Source of the DNA: Actinomycetes bacterium
GTDB taxonomy: Bacteria > Actinomycetota > Acidimicrobiia > Acidimicrobiales > RAAP-2
Assembly: GCA_021787255.1 (NCBI GenBank)
Contig: JAJYMD010000156.1
Location: 1-5,000 of the forward strand
Length of the DNA stretch: 5,000 nucleotides
Direction of reading: 5' to 3'
A model generated the notes under the pieces. That model saw only the letters and a program-made list of their open reading frames with translations, was not told the DNA's origin and searched no databases. Made by a program: the position numbers and the translations under genes. Position 1 is the first letter of the stretch, and the number at the start of each line of letters is the position of its first letter. Positions 1 to 5,000 of the stretch are shown one piece after another.

Positions 1-1412
1 GTGGGCCCCAGCTCGAAGTGCTCTCGAAGCCCGCGCTCGATGTAGCGCAGGTAGGTCTGGGGCAGCCTCCCGGTCGAAAAGAGCGTGAACGTGGGCGGGT
101 CCGCCGCGCCCTGCACGCCGTATCGGATGCGGGCTCCGGGCGCGGGGTGCGCCTGCTGGATGTCGCGGAGCGCGCGGTTCAGCGCGCCGGTCGGCACCCG
201 GTGGTGGTAGGCCTCGGCGGCAGCGTGGAGCGCAGGGAGGATCTTGTGGACCCCGCGGCCCCTCGCGGCGCTCACCCGGAGCACCGGCGCCATGCCCAAG
301 AAGGCGAGGCGCTCCCCCACCCCGGCGAGCACGTCCTCGCGGTCGCCGGTCGCGACCAGGTCCCACTTGTTGACCACGATGACCGCGGGGCAGCCAGCGG
401 CAGTGATCCGCTCGGCGAGCCGCTGGTCCTGGTGCGTGGCACCGACCGTCGCGTCGATCACCAGCAGCGCGAGGTCAGCGCGGTCGAGCGACTCGAGCGC
501 GCGCAGGGTGGAGTACGCCTCGACGCCGCGGTCCGTCCTCGACGGCCTGCGCATGCCGGCGGTGTCCACGAAGCACAGCGGTCCGTCCTCGGTGGTGATC
601 ACGGTGTCGATGGAGTCGCGGGTGGTCCCCGGCAGATCGTGGACGATCGAGCGCTCCTCGCCGGTCAGCCGGTTGAAGAGGGTCGACTTGCCGGCGTTGG
701 GCCGTCCGACGATGGCCACCCGGGCCACCTCACGCTCGCCCTCGGGCGGCCCCCATTCCTCGAGGTCTGCGGCCATCGCCAGCGCCGCCGATCCTGCCAA
801 CCCCGTGCCAGTCCGGGCGGCGGTCGCGGCCTTTCCCTCGGCTTCGGCCTCGCGCTCCGCTCCGGGCTCGGTGTCGTGGAGCGGGAGTCGGCGCACGACC
901 TCGTCGAGCAGGTCCCCGGTTCCCCGCCCGTGCAGGGCGCTCACCGGCCAGGGGTCTCCCGCGCCCAGCCTGAGCAGCTCCCACGCGGCGGGTTCACGAG
1001 AGGCGTCGTCGACCTTGTTGGCGACGAGGATCATGGGCGTCCCCGCCCTGCGCACCGCGCGCACGGTCGCCAGGTCCTCTTCGGTCGCGCCGACCGTCAC
1101 GTCGACGACGAGGAGGACGAGGTCCGCGTCCGAGAACGCGCGCTCGGCCTGCGCGCTCACCTTCGCGTCGAGCGCGTCTCCGGTGGCAAGCCACCCGCCG
1201 GTGTCCACCACCACGAAGGGCACGCCCGCCCACTCGGCGTCGAGCTCCTTGCGGTCCCGGGTGACCCCGGGCTGGTGCTCCACGACCGCCGCACGCCGAC
1301 CCACGATGCGGTTGACGAGCGAGGACTTCCCCACGTTGGGGCGACCTGCGACGACCACGACGGGCCGGGGGCTCCGCTGCGCGACGGCGTCAGCACGCCG
1401 GCGGGAGCTCAT
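1..1412 (-). CDS. der: Ribosome biogenesis GTPase Der (EngA), 3' end cut by window edge
   Basis: Der is a cytoplasmic GTPase with two tandem G domains that assists maturation of the 50S ribosomal subunit. The minus-strand translation has the whole family layout. G domain 1 carries P-loop GRPNVGKS (residues 23-30), PGVTRDR (48-54), DTGGW (70-74) and NKVD (132-135). A linker rich in Ala and Glu spans about 178-228. G domain 2 carries GRPNAGKS (236-243), PGTTRD (261-266), DTAGM (283-287) and NKWD (348-351). The C-terminal KH-like domain follows from about 390, with the family-typical segment TYLRYIERGLREHF near the end. In total 470 codons are visible; only a short C-terminal tail should lie beyond the left edge. 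The ATG at 1412-1410 overlaps the stop of the upstream DUF512 gene as ATGA. No good Shine-Dalgarno precedes it, so translation is probably coupled to that gene. All G-motif residues are intact, so the protein should be active. Confidence 0.97.
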   Translation of the reverse strand, partial: MSSRRRADAVAQRSPRPVVVVAGRPNVGKSSLVNRIVGRRAAVVEHQPGVTRDRKELDAEWAGVPFVVVDTGGWLATGDALDAKVSAQAERAFSDADLVLLVVDVTVGATEEDLATVRAVRRAGTPMILVANKVDDASREPAAWELLRLGAGDPWPVSALHGRGTGDLLDEVVRRLPLHDTEPGAEREAEAEGKAATAARTGTGLAGSAALAMAADLEEWGPPEGEREVARVAIVGRPNAGKSTLFNRLTGEERSIVHDLPGTTRDSIDTVITTEDGPLCFVDTAGMRRPSRTDRGVEAYSTLRALESLDRADLALLVIDATVGATHQDQRLAERITAAGCPAVIVVNKWDLVATGDREDVLAGVGERLAFLGMAPVLRVSAARGRGVHKILPALHAAAEAYHHRVPTGALNRALRDIQQAHPAPGARIRYGVQGAADPPTFTLFSTGRLPQTYLRYIERGLREHFELGP

Positions 1413-2842
1413 GACGAGGGGCGGGGCGCGAGCGCCTCGCGTAGCGACCGCCCGTCCGACGCGACGACCTCGACGTGGCGCGGCAGGTCGGCGAGCGTCT
1501 TGCCATCGAGGAAGCGCCCCTCCGAGAGGCACGCGTCGGGCAGGAGGTAGCGCTGACCCTCGGGCTCGTGCTCGAGCACCCGGATGAGGTCATGGCCGGT
1601 GAGGAGCCCCGCGACCCCGATGTTGCCGCCGAAGAAGTCGTGGTCGACCGCGAGCACCCGCACGTGGGGAAAGCGTTCGAGGAGCGGGGCGAGGACGCGC
1701 TCGCCGTAGGAGCCGGTGAGCACCGTCGTGGGCCGCTCGTCGCGGCGCGCGTCGAGCGGTTCGTCGAGCGGTTCGTCGAGGCGCTCGTGCGAGGAGCAGG
1801 CGGGCGCTCCACCGGATGTCGGCGCCCGCGGCGCCCGGTAGCCCGCTGCCGGGGCGCCCTCGACCCAGGCGAAGAAGCCGGGCCGAACGCCGTGCGCAGC
1901 CCCCGTGTCGCCGTGGAACGCCGCCTCGAAGGCGCGGGCCATGCCGATGCCGTTCTCGTGCTGGGGGAACCCGTCGTAGGCGTCGAGCGGAGGGAAGTCC
2001 CGGCCGGCGAGCAGGTAGTACTCGTCCGCGGCGTAGACGAGGCGCCGGCCGAGCGTCCGGCGGTAGGTGTCCTGCCACCCGGCCACCGTGTCGCACACCG
2101 CCTCGGCCTCGGCGACGGTGTGGGGGCGCATGTCGGGCTCGTGCGAGTAGCGCGACAGCCCGAGGGGGACGACACCGAGCGTGGCGAGCGTCGGATACCG
2201 GTCGAGGATGCTGAGCAGGGTGTCGTCGAGCACTGGGCCGTCGTTCACCCCGGGGCAGACGACGATCTGGCCGTGCACCTCGATGCCACCGTCGAGCAGG
2301 ACACGCAGCCACCGCAGGCTCGTCGCGCCCTTCGGGTTGCGCAGCATGCGCGCCCGGACCTCGGGATCGGTGGCGTGGATGGACACGAACAGCGGCCCGA
2401 GCCGCTCCTCGAGCACGCGCTCGGCGTCGAGCTCGGTGAAGCGGGTGAGCGTGGTGAAGTTGCCGTAGAGGAAGGACAGGCGGTAGTCGTCGTCCTTCAG
2501 GTAGAGGCTGCGCCGCATCCCCTTGGGCAGCTGGTGGATGAAGCAGAACGCGCAGTGGTTGTCGCACGTGCGCACACGGTCGAAGACCGCGGACTCGACC
2601 GCGAGCCCGACCGGCTCGCCTGCGTCCTTGCCGATGCGCACCTCGAGCTCCTCAGCCCCGCCGCCCGAGCCCGCCGGCCGGCGGACGCGCACCTCGAGCG
2701 CCTCGTCGTCGACGAGCGCGTGGTACTCGATGACGTCTCTGGGGCGCCGGCCGTTCAGCGAGAGGAGCTCGTCGCCGACGCGTAGGCCTGCACGGGCCGC
2801 CGGGGACGCCTCGGCGACCGCCGTCACCTTGGGCGCCGACAT
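1409..2842 (-). CDS. PDZ-like / radical SAM / DUF512 domain protein
   Basis: This 477-residue protein belongs to a conserved family of putative iron-sulfur radical SAM enzymes whose reaction is not established. A PDZ-like segment is at about 4-55 (SPAARAGLRVGDELLSLNG). The cluster motif CDNHCAFCF gives Cys93, Cys97 and Cys100 in CxxxCxxC spacing. It is followed by the family-typical HQLPKGMRRSLYLKDDDYR and LSFLYGNFTTLT (up to about 133), then VSIHATDPEVR and the GQIVVCPGVNDGP segment of the core barrel. The DUF512 region starts near AADEYYLLAG (271-280), includes GFPQHENGIG, and ends with LTGHDLI, YLLPDACL and FLDGKTLADLP. Residues about 331-371 form a low-complexity linker containing a DEPL repeat. 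The ATG at 2842 is chosen because it opens just before the PDZ segment; a GTG at 2887 would add 15 residues without family likeness. The gene overlaps der by four bases, so the two are probably one operon. The family call is strong; the substrate is unknown. Confidence 0.93.
   Translation of the reverse strand: MSAPKVTAVAEASPAARAGLRVGDELLSLNGRRPRDVIEYHALVDDEALEVRVRRPAGSGGGAEELEVRIGKDAGEPVGLAVESAVFDRVRTCDNHCAFCFIHQLPKGMRRSLYLKDDDYRLSFLYGNFTTLTRFTELDAERVLEERLGPLFVSIHATDPEVRARMLRNPKGATSLRWLRVLLDGGIEVHGQIVVCPGVNDGPVLDDTLLSILDRYPTLATLGVVPLGLSRYSHEPDMRPHTVAEAEAVCDTVAGWQDTYRRTLGRRLVYAADEYYLLAGRDFPPLDAYDGFPQHENGIGMARAFEAAFHGDTGAAHGVRPGFFAWVEGAPAAGYRAPRAPTSGGAPACSSHERLDEPLDEPLDARRDERPTTVLTGSYGERVLAPLLERFPHVRVLAVDHDFFGGNIGVAGLLTGHDLIRVLEHEPEGQRYLLPDACLSEGRFLDGKTLADLPRHVEVVASDGRSLREALAPRPSS
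1751..1780. repeat. In-frame 12-bp tandem repeat, 2.5 copies
   Basis: The plus-strand unit GTCGAGCGGTTC occurs at 1751-1762 and 1763-1774, followed by a half copy GTCGAG at 1775-1780. On the coding strand it specifies LDEPLDEPLD, residues 355-364 of the DUF512 protein, inside the low-complexity linker before VLTGSYGE. The 12-base period keeps the frame, so changes in copy number would only lengthen or shorten the linker by four residues. Confidence 0.8.
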
Positions 2843-2849
2843 GCCTCGA

Positions 2850-2855
2850 AGGCTA
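2850..2855 (-). promoter_or_regulatory. Candidate -10 hexamer for a leaderless DUF512-der transcript
   Basis: The minus strand reads TAGCCT, which fits TAnnnT, followed by seven bases and then the ATG at 2842. Transcription starting at the usual distance would begin at the A of the start codon and give a leaderless mRNA, a common arrangement in actinobacteria. In support, the only Shine-Dalgarno-like bases (GAGG) sit one base from the ATG, too close to work normally. No clear -35 element is seen at 16-19 bases upstream. Confidence 0.25.
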
Positions 2856-2885
2856 CCCGGGACGCGTCCGGGACCGGCTCCGGTC
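2856..2885. repeat. Adjacent GC-rich inverted repeats between the binding protein and DUF512 genes
   Basis: Two inverted repeats sit side by side in the 90-base gap. CCCGG (2856-2860) pairs with CCGGG (2868-2872) around a 7-base loop, and the loop overlaps the perfect 10-base palindrome GGACGCGTCC (2860-2869). GACCGG (2872-2877) pairs with CCGGTC (2880-2885); as RNA this would be a 5-bp stem with a 4-base loop. There is no T tract on either strand, so a standard intrinsic terminator is not shown. The structures could slow or end transcription from the upstream gene or bind a regulator. In GC-rich DNA short repeats also arise by chance. Confidence 0.35.
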
Positions 2886-2932
2886 ACCGCCTGCGACGAA
2901 GACGAGGTCCGCGGGAGCGCTCACCGGCGCGC

Positions 2933-4864
2933 CTAGCTCTTCACCACCCAGGTCTGGGGGAAGAAGAGCCCGTAGGGGTCCATCTTCTGCCAACCTTGGA
3001 GCGTCTTCTTCACGCAGTTCACCCGGAGGTCCTGGAGCGGCCACCAGAGGGAGGCCACGTCCTTCGCGAGGTAGTTCTCGTCCGCGTAGATCGGCTTCAG
3101 GCCCGGGGACGTCTTGGCCGCGTCGATCAGCTTGTTGGCCGTCGGGCTTGTGTAGCCCCCGGCCCAGAAGTTGCCCTTCACGAATTCCTGTGTCCCGATG
3201 GGCACGAGGTGTGTCTGCCCGTAGGGCCACATGTAGCCCGAGTACCCGGCGAGGCCCCAGTTGCACGGAGGGGCGCTCGGGCACACGCCTGCCGTCGAGA
3301 ACATCGTTGTGGCGCTCTGGCCGTCCAGTGTGATGCCGACGCCGGCCGACTTGGCTGCCGTCTTGAAGGCGGAGACGGTCGCGAAATACGCTGTTGTGCC
3401 GGTCGAGTACATGAACTTGAAGCTGAGCTTCTGGCCCTTGGCGATCCCCTTGCCGCAGTCGGAGGGGCCGGCCCCAGGGTGCTTGCACACGTCGACCCCG
3501 CCGGTGCCCTTCGCCCAGCCGTGCGCCTCGAGCAGCGTCGAGGCGTCCTTCGGGTCGAAGGGGTAGGGGTCCTTCCTGAGCTGCGGGCTCACGTACGTGG
3601 ACCTCGGGTAGTCGGCGACGGGCCCGTAGTCGGGGAGCCCGTAGCCGCCGAAGCCGCGTGTGATGTAGAGCTTCTCTGTGATGAGGTGCTGGAGCGCCTG
3701 GCGGATGTAGAGCTGGCGCACGAGCGGGCCCCATGTCTTCGACGTGTAGCCGAGCTCGACCACCTGGTTGTAGAAGGTGGCCCACGGCTTGATCGCGTAG
3801 CCGTGGCTCTTGAAGTACGAGGACTCCTTCAAGTCGCCGTAGGGGATGTAGCCGAATGTGATCGTCCCCGAGCGCAGCGCGTCGAGCTCGGAGGTGCCTG
3901 TTGTGAAGCTGTAGACCTTGAACCCGGCGATGCGCGGCTTTGTCGGTCCGGTGTAGTGCGGGTTGGTCGCAAGCGTCGCCGTGTGGGTCACCGGGTCGTA
4001 GGCGCTCATCTCGAAGGGGCCGTCGGCCGCCTTCCACAGCGGGTTCGTCGCGTAGGTGCTGCGGTCCTTCGACTGGGCGAAGAGGAATGTGAACACCTGC
4101 TTGGCACCCGTCGGCGTTGTCGCGGCGGTGCCGTTGGGCGCTGTGAGCGAGGTCCTGTCCCAGGCCTGGGCGGGCAGCGGCACGATCGAGCCGAGCTGGT
4201 TCCCGTTGAACCATGTCGGGTTGTACGAGCGGTTCAGGTGGAGGACGAACGTGGACGCATTCGGGTACGTGATGCTGGTGATGTCGTCGGGCAGCAGCCC
4301 TGGGATGTAGAACCCGAGCTTCGTCTTCCCGGCGTCCACGAGCTGGAAGAAGAACTTGACGTCCGCGGAGGTGACCGGAGCGCCTGTCGACCACGTGTAG
4401 CCCGTCTTCATCGTGACGGTCACGGTCCTGTCGTGGTCCGAGTACTTCGGCGGGTTCCCGATCGACTTCGCGTAGTTGTAGCCGAACGTCCCGCCGTAGC
4501 CGGCCGTGTAGAGCCTCGGCCACATCATCCACTCGATGTTGAGCTGCCAGTCCTCCCAGGACACCGGTGTCTCGAGCGGCAGGATCCATGTGAAGATCTC
4601 GCCGACCGGCAGCGCGATGCTCGGCACCGCGCTGGAGACGACCTTGCCGGATCTCGCGACGTGCCGGACGGCCGAGCTGTGCCGGGTGCTCGTGGTCGCC
4701 GAGGCGACGCTCTGGCCGAGGGAACCGGCGCCGACGACCCCGGTGCCGCTCGCCGTGACCAGCATCGCCGCGAGGACGACCACGGTCGCCAGGCGCGGGT
4801 GCCGACCTCGCCTGGACGCGGACGGTTGGTCCGGCCCGCTGATGCGTCCTCGTCTCGTGAACAT
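2933..4864 (-). CDS. Family 5 extracellular solute-binding protein (peptide/nickel ABC type)
   Basis: This is the periplasmic or extracellular ligand-capturing component of a peptide/nickel-type ABC importer; the ligand cannot be read from sequence. Counting from the ATG at 4864 it has 643 residues, longer than most of the family. Residues 1-24 are Arg-rich, 25-37 are hydrophobic, and an ASA cleavage site lies near 54-56, giving a Sec-type signal. There is no lipobox Cys. Family 5 landmarks are APVTSADVKFFFQLV (162-176), LYIRQALQHLITEKLY (385-400) and YPFDPKDASTLLEAHGW (434-450). Five Cys are present: 460/470, 528/534 and 617. A GGGGGGT Shine-Dalgarno-like run lies about nine bases before the ATG at 4864. 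The GTG at 4891 and ATG at 4882 are alternative in-frame starts without comparable sites. No permease or ATPase gene is visible; partners may lie beyond 5000. Its Thr codons differ from the neighbours: ACA is common here and nearly absent in the other two genes. Confidence 0.92.
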   Translation of the reverse strand: MFTRRGRISGPDQPSASRRGRHPRLATVVVLAAMLVTASGTGVVGAGSLGQSVASATTSTRHSSAVRHVARSGKVVSSAVPSIALPVGEIFTWILPLETPVSWEDWQLNIEWMMWPRLYTAGYGGTFGYNYAKSIGNPPKYSDHDRTVTVTMKTGYTWSTGAPVTSADVKFFFQLVDAGKTKLGFYIPGLLPDDITSITYPNASTFVLHLNRSYNPTWFNGNQLGSIVPLPAQAWDRTSLTAPNGTAATTPTGAKQVFTFLFAQSKDRSTYATNPLWKAADGPFEMSAYDPVTHTATLATNPHYTGPTKPRIAGFKVYSFTTGTSELDALRSGTITFGYIPYGDLKESSYFKSHGYAIKPWATFYNQVVELGYTSKTWGPLVRQLYIRQALQHLITEKLYITRGFGGYGLPDYGPVADYPRSTYVSPQLRKDPYPFDPKDASTLLEAHGWAKGTGGVDVCKHPGAGPSDCGKGIAKGQKLSFKFMYSTGTTAYFATVSAFKTAAKSAGVGITLDGQSATTMFSTAGVCPSAPPCNWGLAGYSGYMWPYGQTHLVPIGTQEFVKGNFWAGGYTSPTANKLIDAAKTSPGLKPIYADENYLAKDVASLWWPLQDLRVNCVKKTLQGWQKMDPYGLFFPQTWVVKS

Positions 4865-4871
4865 GCGCTCG

Positions 4872-4878
4872 CGACCCC
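4872..4878 (-). promoter_or_regulatory. Shine-Dalgarno-like run that decides the binding-protein start
   Basis: On the minus strand GGGGGGT lies about nine bases before the ATG at 4864-4862. It can pair with the anti-Shine-Dalgarno as GGAGGT with one G-U wobble. The other in-frame starts, GTG at 4891 and ATG at 4882, lack a comparable site, so this run favours the shorter 643-residue protein. The run overlaps the codons that follow the ATG at 4882. Confidence 0.45.
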
Positions 4879-4983
4879 CCATTCTCGACACGCCAATCGG
4901 TGTCGTGGCCCTCGGGCGACAGCCGTCCGAACTCGGTCACCGCCAGGCCCGCAGCCGACGGCCTCCGACCCGACGTTTCGAGG

Positions 4984-4995
4984 ATGTTACAACAT
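4984..4995 (-). promoter_or_regulatory. Inverted repeat with -10-like hexamer upstream of the binding-protein gene
   Basis: The twelve bases ATGTTGTAACAT (minus strand) form a 5-bp inverted repeat around a 2-base centre, in an A/T-rich patch that stands out from the GC-rich surroundings. Within it TAACAT fits the actinobacterial -10 pattern TAnnnT. A promoter here would leave a leader of roughly 110 bases before the ATG at 4864, and the symmetric arms could be an operator. The -35 region would lie beyond the right edge, so the call is tentative. Confidence 0.25.
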
Positions 4996-5000
4996 TTCCT

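Noticed and set aside
532..700. Unusually long Ala/Glu-rich linker between the two Der G domains
   Set aside because: It actually maps to about residues 178-228 (near 729-881 on the plus strand); inter-domain linkers vary widely in Der proteins, so the length is not notable by itself.
18..1587. Two long plus-strand open frames antisense to der and the end of the DUF512 gene
   Set aside because: They are products of high GC content on the strand opposite real genes. Their translations are Arg-, Pro- and Ala-rich without recognisable domains, while the minus strand shows complete Der motifs.
1475..2785. Plus-strand open frame of 436 codons opposite the DUF512 gene
   Set aside because: It mirrors the coding frame of the DUF512 gene, which carries the radical SAM motif and family motifs; the antisense product has no family likeness.
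2843..2887. N-terminal extension of the DUF512 protein from the GTG at 2887
   Set aside because: The extra 15 residues cover the inverted repeats and resemble nothing in the family, and the PDZ segment begins right after the ATG at 2842.
2843..2932. Intrinsic terminator after the binding-protein gene
   Set aside because: Short GC-rich stems are present but no T tract follows on the minus strand, so only inverted repeats are reported.
4790..4864. Twin-arginine (Tat) signal in the binding protein
   Set aside because: Two Arg pairs occur (residues 4-5 and 18-19), but the residues after them (GRHP after the second pair) do not match the Tat consensus, so a Sec signal is the simpler reading.
2853..4940. 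Minus-strand open frame of 695 codons overlapping the binding-protein gene in another frame
   Set aside because: The product is a low-complexity Arg/His/Gly-rich translation; the frame at 2933-4864 holds the signal peptide and family 5 motifs.

Overview
The window reads as a stretch of chromosome from a high-GC bacterium. Codon third positions are almost always G or C, and all three genes lie on the minus strand. The gene content (an uncharacterised PDZ/radical SAM/DUF512 protein coupled to the GTPase Der, next to a large secreted family 5 solute-binding protein) and the candidate leaderless start would fit a deep-branching actinobacterium, for example Acidimicrobiia. That placement is inference from composition and gene order, not a demonstrated assignment.

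Layout, in the direction of transcription from right to left. Bases 4865-5000 are an upstream region holding a short inverted repeat with a -10-like hexamer. Bases 2933-4864 encode a 643-residue family 5 (peptide/nickel type) extracellular solute-binding protein with a Sec-type signal peptide and no lipobox cysteine. Bases 2843-2932 are a 90-base gap holding overlapping GC-rich inverted repeats and a -10-like hexamer placed exactly where a leaderless transcript would need it. Bases 1409-2842 encode a 477-residue protein with an N-terminal PDZ-like segment, a CxxxCxxC radical SAM core and a C-terminal DUF512 region. Its stop overlaps the next start in an ATGA, and der (double-GTPase ribosome assembly factor) runs from 1412 off the left edge with at least 470 codons visible.

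Der is a 50S assembly factor. The tight overlap suggests that the radical SAM protein is made together with it and may act in the same process, though its reaction is unknown. The solute-binding protein belongs to nutrient uptake and is probably a separate transcription unit; no permease or ATPase gene is visible in the window.

No RNA genes, insertion sequences, CRISPR arrays or integration sites were seen. The main unexpected signals are a Thr-codon anomaly confined to the binding-protein gene (many ACA codons, no ACT), the lack of a lipid anchor on that protein, the candidate leaderless start, and a small in-frame tandem repeat that expands a linker in the DUF512 protein.
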